Below are positions 7,536 to 15,058 of a DNA stretch of 20,860 nt, in pieces. The translations under genes were made by a program, and so were the position numbers. This stretch comes from JANXDG01 sp964521665. GTDB taxonomy: Bacteria > Elusimicrobiota > Endomicrobiia > DTEH01. A model generated the notes under the pieces. That model made no database searches and had not been told where the DNA came from. It saw only the letters and a program-made list of their open reading frames with translations. How positions within the stretch are numbered: position 1 is the stretch's first letter; each line of letters opens with the position of its first letter. The stretch covers positions 1-20,860 of the forward strand of contig CAZFSG010000021.1 in the NCBI GenBank assembly GCA_964521665.1, read 5' to 3'.

Positions 7536-8714
7536 TTATATTTTTTTAACAGCTGATAATAACTCATCTACAGCATCTAATTTTTCCCAAGTAAATTCCT
7601 CTTCTTCTCTGCCAAAATGACCATATACAGCAGTTTTTAAGTAAATTGGTCGTAAAAGTTTTAAATGTTCAATAATACCTTTTGGTGATAACGGAAAAAC
7701 TTTCTTTATTAGTTTAACAAGCTTTTCATCAGAAATTTTCCCTGTGCCATAAGTATGTACCATTACTGATACAGGTTCTGTAAGTCCTATACAATATGCA
7801 AGTTGTACTGTACATTCTTCAGCCAGACCTGCTGCAACAATATTTTTTGCAATATACCTTGCCATATATGATGCTGAACGGTCAACTTTTGTTGGATCTT
7901 TACCAGAGAACGCACCACCTCCATGAAACCCCCAACCACCATACGTGTCAACAATAATTTTTCTTCCAGTCATACCAGTATCAGATTGTGGTCCTCCTAT
8001 AACAAACTTTCCTGTTCCGTTTATCGTAACTTTTGTATTTTTATCATAATATTCTTTAAGTACTGGTTTTACAACTTTCTCTATAATTTCTTGTTTTGCA
8101 TCTTCCCTCATGTATTTCCCATCTTTTGTAACAACCTCTTCAGTATGTTGTGCTGCAATAACAACATAATCTACACGGACTGGTTTACCATCACGATATT
8201 CCACAGTAACCTGTGATTTTCCATCAGGACCTAAATACGGAATAATTTTTTTCTTTCTTACTTCAGCAAGACGTTTGACAAGTTTATGTGCTAACATTAT
8301 AGGTAATGGCATCAACTCTTTTGTTTGTTTACATGCATAACCAAACATTACACCTTGGTCTCCAGCACCTATTTCTTTACCTCTGTTAACACCCTGAGCT
8401 ATATCTGGTGATTGTGAATGTATAGCATTTAATATTGCTACAGTTTGGTAATCCAACCCGTATATTGGCGATGTATAGCCTATATCTTTTATTAAATCGC
8501 GAACAAGCTGGTGTATATCTACATATCCTTCAGTTGTTATTTCACCACCTACAATTATTAATCCCATAGTTACAAATGTTTCACATGCTACACGAGCATT
8601 TTTATCTTGTTCTAAACATTTATCTAATACAGCATCTGATATCTGATCACAAACTTTATCAGGATGACCTTCAGCAACTGATTCTGATGTAAAAAACATA
8701 TTTTTTGGATACAT
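7536..8714 (-). CDS. metK: S-adenosylmethionine synthetase
   Basis: MetK makes SAM from methionine and ATP. The 392-aa protein contains SVAEGHPDKVCDQISD near the N-terminus, the ATP-binding GAGDQGVMFGYA near 118, and the P-loop-like GGGAFSGKDPTKVDRSA near 260. The C-terminus EEFTWEKLDAVDEL is the usual end, so the gene is complete although its TAA is one base from the gap. An ideal AGGAGG ribosome-binding site precedes the ATG. The 5' region is the repeat-filled intergenic stretch. I saw no SAM riboswitch before it, although 100 N hide part of the upstream region. Confidence 0.97.
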   Translation of the reverse strand: MYPKNMFFTSESVAEGHPDKVCDQISDAVLDKCLEQDKNARVACETFVTMGLIIVGGEITTEGYVDIHQLVRDLIKDIGYTSPIYGLDYQTVAILNAIHSQSPDIAQGVNRGKEIGAGDQGVMFGYACKQTKELMPLPIMLAHKLVKRLAEVRKKKIIPYLGPDGKSQVTVEYRDGKPVRVDYVVIAAQHTEEVVTKDGKYMREDAKQEIIEKVVKPVLKEYYDKNTKVTINGTGKFVIGGPQSDTGMTGRKIIVDTYGGWGFHGGGAFSGKDPTKVDRSASYMARYIAKNIVAAGLAEECTVQLAYCIGLTEPVSVMVHTYGTGKISDEKLVKLIKKVFPLSPKGIIEHLKLLRPIYLKTAVYGHFGREEEEFTWEKLDAVDELLSAVKKI

Positions 8715-8773
8715 AATTTCTTTTCCTCCTAAATTTTAGAGTAGTGCTAACTTTTTTTATGAAATTTACGCAA

Positions 8774-8838
8774 TGGTAGCCGCAACCTTTAAGTTGCGTA
8801 AAAAATAATGAAACGCAGGCTAAAGCCTGCAGCTACCA
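8774..8838. repeat. Nested inverted-repeat module, 65 bp
   Basis: Outer inverted repeats TGGTAGC (8774-8780) and GCTACCA (8832-8838) enclose two inner hairpins, GCAAC/GTTGC (8782-8797) and the perfect GCAGGCT-AA-AGCCTGC (8815-8830). The whole could fold as a three-way cruciform, like a MITE or paired REP elements. Confidence 0.8.
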
Positions 8839-8853
8839 ATAATTAAACTTACC

Positions 8854-8878
8854 TTTTGGAGTGCAACAACCATGTTGT
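8854..8878. repeat. Half module cut by gap
   Basis: TTTTGGAGTGCAACAACCAT plus GTTGT is the left half of the second module type (complete copy at 16798-16861). It stops at the N gap within the CAACAAC-CAT-GTTGTTG hairpin. Confidence 0.75.
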
Positions 8879-8978
8879 NNNNNNNNNNNNNNNNNNNNNN
8901 NNNNNNNNNNNNNNNNNNNNNNNNNNNNNNNNNNNNNNNNNNNNNNNNNNNNNNNNNNNNNNNNNNNNNNNNNNNNNN
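8879..8978. other. Scaffold gap, 100 N, in repeat
   Basis: Exactly 100 N. Both flanks carry the same 13 bases ACAACCATGTTGT (8866-8878 and 8979-8991), so the contigs either overlap or end in adjacent repeat copies. Confidence 0.99.
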
Positions 8979-8991
8979 ACAACCATGTTGT

Positions 8992-9018
8992 CGCAATTAT
9001 TGCGCAGACTAAAGTCTG
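8992..9018. repeat. Two tandem hairpin modules
   Basis: CGCAA-TTA-TTGCG (8992-9004) is immediately followed by CAGACT-AA-AGTCTG (9005-9018). Both are perfect inverted repeats, and the second belongs to the same family as 8815-8830 and 9084-9099. Confidence 0.7.
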
Positions 9019-9051
9019 TGGATACAAATAATACACAATCCTTACTCTACA

Positions 9052-9105
9052 GTAGCCGCAATCTTTAGGTTGCGTAAATATTTGCAGACTGAAGTCTGCG
9101 AATAC
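9052..9105. repeat. Degenerate nested module
   Basis: This is a second copy of the 8774-8838 type. GTAGCCGC starts it, GCAATC/GGTTGC (9058-9073) and the perfect GCAGACT-GA-AGTCTGC (9084-9099) are the inner hairpins, and a degraded GCGAATAC stands where GCAGCTAC is expected. Confidence 0.7.
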
Positions 9106-9174
9106 AAAATTATAATTTTTTTATTTCAAAGAACATCATTTTTAGTTAACAGAACCAATTTTGTCATCTTAAAA

Positions 9175-10209
9175 CTAAATTTCAATATTTAATATAGTTC
9201 CTTCAAACATCGTTATGTTTTCTGTTACAACAGCATTATTACCTATTATACAGGAATTAAGTTTTACATTAGATTTTACTACAACATTATCCCAAATAAT
9301 AGAATCATAAATTTTAACATTGTTGCCAATTATACAATTATTACCTATCACAGAATACTTACCTATGACACAATTTTTACCTATCTTTACATTATCACCA
9401 ATAACGCATGGTGGTTCACATTTTGTTTGTTTTGGTATCAAAGTATTTTTTCCAATCCATATACCTTTTTTGACTTGTTTTTGTTGGATTTGAACCGAAA
9501 CTTTTCTGTCAAGACAATCATAATGTGCTTTTTTATATTCAGTGAGGTTGCCAACATCACACCAGTATTCGTCCATTATATACCCATATACAGGTAATGA
9601 TAATTTTACAAGTTTAGGTAATAATTTGCTGCCAAAATCATAAAATTTGTTTTTAGGTATGTACTTAAAAATTATCGGTTCAAATACATAAATACCAGTG
9701 TTAACAAGATTACTAAAAATTTTATTTAAAGATGGTTTCTCAAAAAAATTTGTAATTCTGTTTTTGTTATCAACACAGACAACACCATACTCAAGTTTTA
9801 TATCTACAGGTTTTAATGCTATTGTTGCAATAGCATTTTTTTCTTTATGAAATTCAACAAGTTTGCTAAAATTTATATCACTTAACCCGTCTCCTGAAGC
9901 AACCACAAAAGTTTCATTAAATAAATGTTCCTTAAGTTTAACACCACCTGCTGTACCATAAAGTTTTTTTTCATAAGAATATATAATTTTCATTTTCCAT
10001 TTTTTGTTATTTTCATTTAAATATTCTTTTATACTCTGTGGTTGATAATGTAAATTAACAACAACCTCATTTACATTATGTTTTTTCAAATTGTTCATCA
10101 AATGACCAATCACTGGTACATTCACAATAGGAACAAGCGGCTTTGGTATTGAATAAGTCAGAGGACGTAGCCGTGTACCTAACCCTGCTGCCATTATAAA
10201 AACTTTCAT
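9175..10209 (-). CDS. Sugar-nucleotidyltransferase with hexapeptide tail
   Basis: This 344-aa enzyme would join a sugar-1-phosphate to a nucleotide to make an activated sugar for surface polysaccharide. The nucleotidyltransferase core begins FIMAAGLGTRLRPLTY (GxGxRxxPxT signature), continues with SIPKPLVPIVN (substrate-contacting Lys), and has ASGDGLSDINF as the metal-binding segment near residue 110. From about 255 onward there are isoleucine-rich hexapeptide repeats (VIGDNVKIGKNCVIGKYSVI), a left-handed beta-helix as in mannose-1-phosphate guanylyltransferases and GlmU-like proteins. No acetyltransferase active site is evident. The gene starts 3 nt after the sugar-phosphate transferase stop, so they are co-transcribed. 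The sugar and nucleotide cannot be told from sequence. Confidence 0.88.
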   Translation of the reverse strand: MKVFIMAAGLGTRLRPLTYSIPKPLVPIVNVPVIGHLMNNLKKHNVNEVVVNLHYQPQSIKEYLNENNKKWKMKIIYSYEKKLYGTAGGVKLKEHLFNETFVVASGDGLSDINFSKLVEFHKEKNAIATIALKPVDIKLEYGVVCVDNKNRITNFFEKPSLNKIFSNLVNTGIYVFEPIIFKYIPKNKFYDFGSKLLPKLVKLSLPVYGYIMDEYWCDVGNLTEYKKAHYDCLDRKVSVQIQQKQVKKGIWIGKNTLIPKQTKCEPPCVIGDNVKIGKNCVIGKYSVIGNNCIIGNNVKIYDSIIWDNVVVKSNVKLNSCIIGNNAVVTENITMFEGTILNIEI

Positions 10210-10212
10210 TTT

Positions 10213-11595
10213 TTAATACGCACCTTTTCTTGAAAATACTGCAAATATTGTTTTAAGTATTATTTCTAAATCTAATCCTAATGACCAATTCTCAAGATAG
10301 TACAAATCAAGATCTATCATCTCTTCAAACCCTATATCAGCACGTCCTGAAATTTGCCACAATCCTGTAAGACCTGGTAAAACCATCAACCTGCGTTTAG
10401 AATAAGAATCATAAAAAGAAGTTTCTTCAACAATTTGTGGTCTTGGTCCCACAATACTCATATCACCTTTTAAAACATTAAAAAATTGTGGAAATTCATC
10501 TATACTAAACTTTCTTAACCACCGACCTAAAAATGTTACACGTGGATCATTTTTCAACTTAAACACTTTACTGCCACGTTCACTATATTTAAGCAATTCC
10601 CACCACATTTTGTGTGCATCTTTGACCATTGTTCTAAATTTTATACAATTAAATATTCTTCCATTATATCCCGCACGTTTATGAATAAAAAATATTGGAG
10701 AACCATCAAAAAGAAAAATTAAATATGCAACAAATAATAATGGAACAAAAGTTATACTTAATACTAAAATTGAAATACAGATGTCTATACTTCGTTTAAT
10801 AAAAAAATTAATTCCTGTCAAAGACAAAGGTTTTAATAAAACAACTGGGACACCTAAACTTGCATCAATCATTGCTTCGGAAAGGTTTATAGGTAAAGAA
10901 ACAAAAATTTTTATTGGTATATCAAAAAATGAAAGTTCCGCAAGGACAGATTGAAAAACATCTGTATAAAACATTTCGTATGATACAACAAGTTCAGAAA
11001 TTTTTCTTTGAGTAACAAAATTTATAATATCTTCTTTAGTATTAATTTTTGTTAAAAAAAATTTTTTTATTGTTTTATTATGTTTTAATAACTTTATAAA
11101 CTTCATTTTTTTCTCTTCAGAACATACAAATCCAATTCTAGGTTTGCCAAAAATGTATTTAACATATTTTTGATATAAATAAGTTAAAAAAATATGAGAT
11201 AAAAATAGTAAACAAAAATTAACACTTGATACTAACACCATAAACATTCTTGAATATTCATAGCTGCGATAAAAAAAACTTGTTGCAAAAAGTAAAACTA
11301 ATAATACAAAATTTGTTTTTATACTTAAAACAAATTCGTCAAACATTCTTAAAATCTGCTTTTTATAATTTCCACAAAAAATATAACTTATTATACAACT
11401 TATCAAAAAAAATGGAATAAACTTATGATAAATTCCAAGCTCAGGAATACCTTTTATTGGTGGAACAAAATAAGTAAAAACTTTGTTATAAAACCTTATA
11501 TAGTAAGCAAGATAAAATGAACATATTGATAAACAAATATCTGTTAAAAATCTTGTAATTATATAACTGCTCCACAAAAATTTTTTTGTCTTCAT
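10213..11595 (-). CDS. Polyprenyl sugar-phosphate transferase (WbaP/EpsE type)
   Basis: This protein transfers a sugar-1-phosphate onto undecaprenyl phosphate, the first committed step of many capsule, O-antigen or exopolysaccharide pathways. The 460-aa protein has about four N-terminal membrane helices (roughly 12-130) and a soluble CoA-binding-like region (about 145-240). A further hydrophobic hairpin near 270-295 precedes the bacterial sugar transferase domain. Its hallmarks are all present: NCIKFRTMVKDA, DPRVTFLGRWLRKFSIDEFP, GDMSIVGPRPQ and LPGLTGLWQISGRA. Sugar specificity (glucose, galactose or other) is unknown. Downstream is the nucleotidyltransferase that could supply the activated sugar; upstream, 7 nt away, is the broken propeller gene. 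Confidence 0.93.
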   Translation of the reverse strand: MKTKKFLWSSYIITRFLTDICLSICSFYLAYYIRFYNKVFTYFVPPIKGIPELGIYHKFIPFFLISCIISYIFCGNYKKQILRMFDEFVLSIKTNFVLLVLLFATSFFYRSYEYSRMFMVLVSSVNFCLLFLSHIFLTYLYQKYVKYIFGKPRIGFVCSEEKKMKFIKLLKHNKTIKKFFLTKINTKEDIINFVTQRKISELVVSYEMFYTDVFQSVLAELSFFDIPIKIFVSLPINLSEAMIDASLGVPVVLLKPLSLTGINFFIKRSIDICISILVLSITFVPLLFVAYLIFLFDGSPIFFIHKRAGYNGRIFNCIKFRTMVKDAHKMWWELLKYSERGSKVFKLKNDPRVTFLGRWLRKFSIDEFPQFFNVLKGDMSIVGPRPQIVEETSFYDSYSKRRLMVLPGLTGLWQISGRADIGFEEMIDLDLYYLENWSLGLDLEIILKTIFAVFSRKGAY

Positions 11596-11602
11596 AAAAT
11601 TT

Positions 11603-11878
11603 TTACAAATTGTTATTTATAATCTGTTTCATTTCTTCTTTTGACGGTATTTTATTCAAATATGCTAACCCTCGTAATGTATCTTTTCTAAACGAGGTAT
11701 ATACCACCTCGTATGATGTAGGAGATACATTTGGCATCTGACAACCATAAAATTTTGGAGAAATAATCTCTATACATTTTTTACTTAAAAGTTTTTTCAT
11801 ATAAATACCTTTATATTCAAAATATTCTCTATATCTATCTTTGTGTTGTTTTAGTATGAGAAGTTGATAAAAACACAA
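11603..11878 (-). CDS. C-terminal fragment of propeller gene
   Basis: This 91-aa frame begins at an internal Met of the broken propeller protein (context KYLCFYQLLIL). It is not expected to be an independent gene: coding similarity continues upstream in the same frame to about 12018 without a start, and there is no ribosome-binding site at the Met. The end (PSKEEMKQIINNNL) is the likely natural C-terminus. Listed because automatic callers may report it. Confidence 0.4.
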   Translation of the reverse strand: MCFYQLLILKQHKDRYREYFEYKGIYMKKLLSKKCIEIISPKFYGCQMPNVSPTSYEVVYTSFRKDTLRGLAYLNKIPSKEEMKQIINNNL

Positions 11879-12126
11879 ATATTTGTCATCATATGTAAAA
11901 TTTATAAATTTGTTATAATATTCATCTGAATGAACATAATACTCTTTTTTCTTTTTGAAATCAAAAATATAGATACCATCATTATCTAATGTATCTTTTC
12001 GTTTTGATAAAAAAGCAATTTTTTGCTATCATAAGAAATAACAGGAAAACTATTTATATATTCTGGTGATGCAACTAATAAAGTTTTGTTAGTTTTAAGT
12101 TCTTTAACAAAGATACCACATTTTTG

Positions 12127-12966
12127 TTATGGTCCATCATATGCATTTTCAGATGTGCAAAAAGAACTATATACTATATATTCACTATTTGGTGAAAACA
12201 ATGGGAAAACACTCTCGTATTTCTCAACAACAAGACTTATTATGGACCAATCAGAAAGGTTTATCATATATATCCCACTTTTAGATGTAGGGTTAAGTTT
12301 TTGCCAACAACTAAAAATTATTTTTTTCCGATTAGGCGAAAACGATGGATGTTTAGGACGGTACATATTTTCAATTAACAATTGTTCTTGATTAGTTTCA
12401 AGATTTAACAGATACAACCCTTGTGCATCTTTTGAATCAATTTTTCCGTCACCGTTTGTATCTCTTCGCGCTGATAAAAAACATATATATTTCCCATCTG
12501 GTGAAAAACAAGTTGAAGAGTTATAATACTTGTTGGGTACAACTTCTTTTATGCTGATCCCATTTTTGTCTGTTATATAAATTCCAGCGCAATCATCATT
12601 AGTAATTTTTCCATCATTATTAGTATCTTCAGTAGCACAACAAAACACAATTTTTTCTCCATCGTAAGAAAACCGTGGCTCTTTACAAAAATATTTGTTT
12701 GATACTAACATTTTCCAGTTTGTAATTTCCAAAATTTTTTTTACAATTTTTTCTTTATACCAGTTTGGTAACAAAAGTAAGTTTAATAATATTTTTTTAC
12801 CTTCTGAAAGATTGTTTTTCTTAAAACATATCTCTGCTAAAATTGTATACAGATAAGGGTCAACTGGATTTCGGTTTAACAAATTTTTAGCAAAAACATA
12901 TGCATCGTCCAACTTGTTCTGTTCTATTAAAGAAATAAGTTTGTTATATTTGAATTTAAAAATCAT
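12127..12966 (-). CDS. N-terminal TPR/PD40 propeller fragment
   Basis: This 279-aa open frame is the part of the propeller gene that could still be translated. It has an N-terminal TPR-like helical region and four PD40 blades. Two blades carry an EF-hand-like Ca-binding loop, DTNNDGKITNDD (about residue 117) and DTNGDGKIDSKD (about residue 173), in the DxNxDGxIxxxD pattern of dockerins. It ends ENAYDGP-stop, inside what looks like a decayed third loop. The protein lacks a signal peptide, so it should be cytoplasmic, which is unusual for TolB-like propellers. Function unknown; the polysaccharide neighbours give only weak context. Confidence 0.65.
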   Translation of the reverse strand: MIFKFKYNKLISLIEQNKLDDAYVFAKNLLNRNPVDPYLYTILAEICFKKNNLSEGKKILLNLLLLPNWYKEKIVKKILEITNWKMLVSNKYFCKEPRFSYDGEKIVFCCATEDTNNDGKITNDDCAGIYITDKNGISIKEVVPNKYYNSSTCFSPDGKYICFLSARRDTNGDGKIDSKDAQGLYLLNLETNQEQLLIENMYRPKHPSFSPNRKKIIFSCWQKLNPTSKSGIYMINLSDWSIISLVVEKYESVFPLFSPNSEYIVYSSFCTSENAYDGP

Positions 12967-12971
12967 TGTTG

Positions 12972-13328
12972 TTATATACTCACTTGAAATGCATTTTTTA
13001 TATGTTCAATTTCATTATCTGTTATAGAAACGATATCAAACCGTAAGTTCGTGTTTTCAATTTTATATTGTTTTATAAAAACCATTGCTGATTTTATAAT
13101 CCGAGTTTGTTTGTAATAATTAATAGTTTCTTTTGGTAATCCAAAAAATAAATTTTTTCTATATCTCACTTCAACAAAAACAATACAGTTATCTTTTTTA
13201 TCTTTTGCAACAATATCTATCTCACCAAACTTTGTTCTATAATTCTGACAAAGAATTTTGTATCCACAAGATTTCAAATGTTTAACAGCTAAATTTTCGT
13301 AATACTGTCCTATCTCTTTTTTATCCAT
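12972..13328 (-). CDS. yraN: YraN (UPF0102) nuclease-fold protein
   Basis: This 118-aa protein belongs to the UPF0102/YraN family, which has a restriction-endonuclease-like (Holliday-junction-resolvase type) fold. The visible core is GQYYENLAVKHLKSCGY, then YRTKFGEIDIVAKD and FVEVRYRK, matching the E-D-ExK-like metal site, with Arg where Lys is more usual (EVRYR against EVKTR). Length and position beside rnhB are typical. The cellular role is not well established. It starts 6 nt after the rnhB stop and is followed 5 nt later by the propeller gene. Confidence 0.9.
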   Translation of the reverse strand: MDKKEIGQYYENLAVKHLKSCGYKILCQNYRTKFGEIDIVAKDKKDNCIVFVEVRYRKNLFFGLPKETINYYKQTRIIKSAMVFIKQYKIENTNLRFDIVSITDNEIEHIKNAFQVSI

Positions 13329-13334
13329 TGTTTT

Positions 13335-13946
13335 TTATACAAATTTATAAGCATAATATCTATGGAATTCACAAAGACCAATTTCTGAAATCACAGATAT
13401 ATGTTTTTTTGTTGGATATCCTTTGTTGTTACCAAAATCATAATCAGGTATAATAACATGATAAATTTCCATTATTTTATCTCTAATAACTTTAGCTACA
13501 ATTGATGCTGCTGCAACAACTGCTGATTTTTTATCCGCCCTTATTAAATTATATTGTTTTATATTTTCTATGTACGGGTTACGAAATCCATCAACTATTA
13601 CTAATTGAGGTTTTATCTTAAGTTTATCCACAGCAAATTTCATTGCTAAATAATTAGCTTTACTGAGACCAAATTTATTAATTTCTTCTACTGAAACTAT
13701 ATGGTAAGAAATAAATTTTGCAGAAGATAATATTTGTTTGAAAAAATAAATACGTTTATTTGATGATAAACTTTTAGATTCTTTAAGATGAGGTATGTTG
13801 GTAGAAGCATCAAATACAACTGCTGCTGCTACAAGTGGACCACTTATACATCCTCTGCCAACTTCATCAACGCCTGCTATAAGGTTAACATTAAACTTTT
13901 CCCTAATTTTTTGGTCAAATTGAAAGCCATCGTTGCTGCACAACAA
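13335..13946 (-). CDS. rnhB: Ribonuclease HII
   Basis: RNase HII cuts the RNA strand of RNA-DNA hybrids and removes ribonucleotides from DNA. The 203-aa protein has GVDEVGRGCISGP (catalytic Asp-Glu), VIVDGFRNP (third acid) and RADKKSAVVAAASIVAKVIRD (fourth Asp plus the family helix). There is no ATG before DEVGRG, so the start must be TTG: TTG at 13946, or the next TTG, lies 6-9 nt after a strong GGAGG. It follows rplS by 36 nt in the conserved order rplS-rnhB-yraN. Confidence 0.95.
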   Translation of the reverse strand: MLCSNDGFQFDQKIREKFNVNLIAGVDEVGRGCISGPLVAAAVVFDASTNIPHLKESKSLSSNKRIYFFKQILSSAKFISYHIVSVEEINKFGLSKANYLAMKFAVDKLKIKPQLVIVDGFRNPYIENIKQYNLIRADKKSAVVAAASIVAKVIRDKIMEIYHVIIPDYDFGNNKGYPTKKHISVISEIGLCEFHRYYAYKFV

Positions 13947-13982
13947 AATTTACCTCCATAATATACAACTACAGTTTGAATA

Positions 13983-14315
13983 TTAAACTTTAGCTTCTTT
14001 ACCAACTTTTTCTCTTAAATAATACAACTTTGCTTTTCTAACTTTTCCTTTTTTGACTACAACAATTGATTCAATAATAGGTGAATACAAAGGAAAAATT
14101 CGTTCTACACCAACACCATGCGAAATTTTTCTTACTGTAAATGTAGCATTAATTCCGCGGCCATGTTTCGCAATAACTATCCCTTCAAATGTCTGTTTTT
14201 TTTCAGTTCCTTCTTCTTTAAACTTAAAAGTTACTCTTATAGTATCACCAACTGAAAATTCAGGAATTTTTTTATTTTTATCAACTGTTATCATATCTAA
14301 ATCTATATTTTTCAT
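13983..14315 (-). CDS. rplS: 50S ribosomal protein L19
   Basis: L19 sits at the subunit interface of the 50S ribosome. The 110-aa sequence has the family features PEFSVGDTIRVTFKFKEEG, FEGIVIAKHGRG, TFTVRKISHGVGVERIFPLY and RKAKLYYLRE. Its ATG overlaps the trmD stop as ATGA, and an AAAGGAG ribosome-binding site lies inside the trmD end. Confidence 0.97.
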   Translation of the reverse strand: MKNIDLDMITVDKNKKIPEFSVGDTIRVTFKFKEEGTEKKQTFEGIVIAKHGRGINATFTVRKISHGVGVERIFPLYSPIIESIVVVKKGKVRKAKLYYLREKVGKEAKV

Positions 14316-15058
14316 TTTTTACTCCTTTCTTCTTTTATTACTTCTTCCAACAGATGTTTTTCCAATTCTGTAAGTTTTATTTTGTCTAAAAGTTCGGGAC
14401 GTTTTTTATATGTATTTCTTATTGCTTCTTTCAATCTATAAAGTTCAATTTTTTTGTGGTCGCCAGAAAGTAAAACTTCTGGCACTTTCATATTCATATA
14501 TGACCTTGGTCTTGTATATTGTGGATAATCTAAAAATTTTGTTATAAAACTTTCTTTCAACAACGATTCTTTTTCTTTCACTACACCTTTCACATATCTA
14601 CAAACAGCATCTATCAACACAATTGCTGCTGGCTCACCACCAGTAAGAATATAGTTTCCAATAGAAATTTCTTCATCAACAAATCTCATCACACGTTCAT
14701 CTACACCTTCGTACCTACCACACAAAATTATCAACCACCTTTTTTTATATAGTTCAAAAACTTTTTTTTGGTCAAGAATTTTTCCTTGTGGAGACAAATA
14801 AATCACATGAGGAGATAAATGCTTATTAGATTTTTTTATTTTTCTTATTGCTCTGATAATTGGTTCCGGTTTCAACACCATACCAGCACCACCACCATAA
14901 GGTCTGTCATCTACAGTTTTATGTTTATCATATGCGAAATCGCGTAAGTTCCATAAGATAATTTCGACTTTTTTTTGTTTTACTGCACGAGAAATAACTC
15001 CGTATTCTGTCACACAACTAAACATTTGTGGAAACAAAGTTATCACATCTATTCTCAT
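14312..15058 (-). CDS. trmD: tRNA (guanine37-N1)-methyltransferase
   Basis: TrmD uses SAM to methylate G37 of tRNAs that read C-starting codons, preventing frameshifting. The 248-aa protein begins MRIDVITLFPQMF and contains VDDRPYGGGAGMVLKPEPI, the trefoil-knot SAM pocket segments IILCGRYEGVDERV and SIGNYILTGGEPAA, and the C-terminal YPQYTRPRSY. The start overlaps the rimM stop by 4 nt and the stop overlaps rplS by 4 nt, so all three are translationally coupled. It depends on SAM made by MetK. Confidence 0.97.
   Translation of the reverse strand: MRIDVITLFPQMFSCVTEYGVISRAVKQKKVEIILWNLRDFAYDKHKTVDDRPYGGGAGMVLKPEPIIRAIRKIKKSNKHLSPHVIYLSPQGKILDQKKVFELYKKRWLIILCGRYEGVDERVMRFVDEEISIGNYILTGGEPAAIVLIDAVCRYVKGVVKEKESLLKESFITKFLDYPQYTRPRSYMNMKVPEVLLSGDHKKIELYRLKEAIRNTYKKRPELLDKIKLTELEKHLLEEVIKEERSKK

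Larger units (their letters stand above)
8763..9128. repeat. Composite palindromic repeat, copy 1
   Basis: The intergenic stretch between metK and the nucleotidyltransferase gene is made of nested hairpin modules and is interrupted by a scaffold gap. Its left part (8813-8878) aligns with 16757-16822 over 66 positions with 9 differences by my count. Its right part (9084 to about 9128) aligns with 16988 to about 17037, including sequence beyond the hairpin. It codes for nothing I can recognise. Confidence 0.75.
11603..12966 (-). pseudogene. TPR/PD40 beta-propeller gene, broken
   Basis: The three pieces read as one protein of about 454 codons. Residues 1-85 look like two TPR helical repeats (NKLDDAYVFAKNLLNRNP). 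Residues from about 90 are TolB/PD40-type propeller blades (PRFSYDGEKIVF, CFSPDGKYICFL, SFSPNRKKIIF, LFSPNSEYIVYSS). The frame meets an in-frame TAA at 12127-12129, continues (CGIFVKELKTNKTLL) to 12019-12024, and then shifts. Adding one A to that A6 run (T6 on the + strand) restores SKKIAFLSKRKDTLDNDGIY and joins the C-terminal 91-aa frame. With that base the span is exactly 455 codons. No signal peptide is seen. Spacing of 5 and 7 nt to its neighbours shows it was an operon member. It is either a real pseudogene or a consensus error. Confidence 0.8.

Noticed and set aside
8733..8750. CIRCE-like half site (AGTGCTAAC) upstream of metK
   Set aside because: Only one half of the TTAGCACTC-N9-GAGTGCTAA operator is present, and metK is not a heat-shock gene.
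8715..8840. SAM riboswitch before metK
   Set aside because: The leader is a Shine-Dalgarno preceded by the palindromic repeat module. I found no SAM-I-like multi-helix junction, although the nearby gap hides some sequence.
8774..9105. CRISPR array
   Set aside because: Units are palindromic modules of two families with irregular spacing and no unique spacers of constant length; there are no cas genes.
12127..12129. TAA recoding (stop read as sense) in the propeller gene
   Set aside because: Intact genes in the window use TAA as a normal stop (metK, ahcY, the HPS-RraA fusion), and a second independent lesion lies downstream, so decay or error is simpler.
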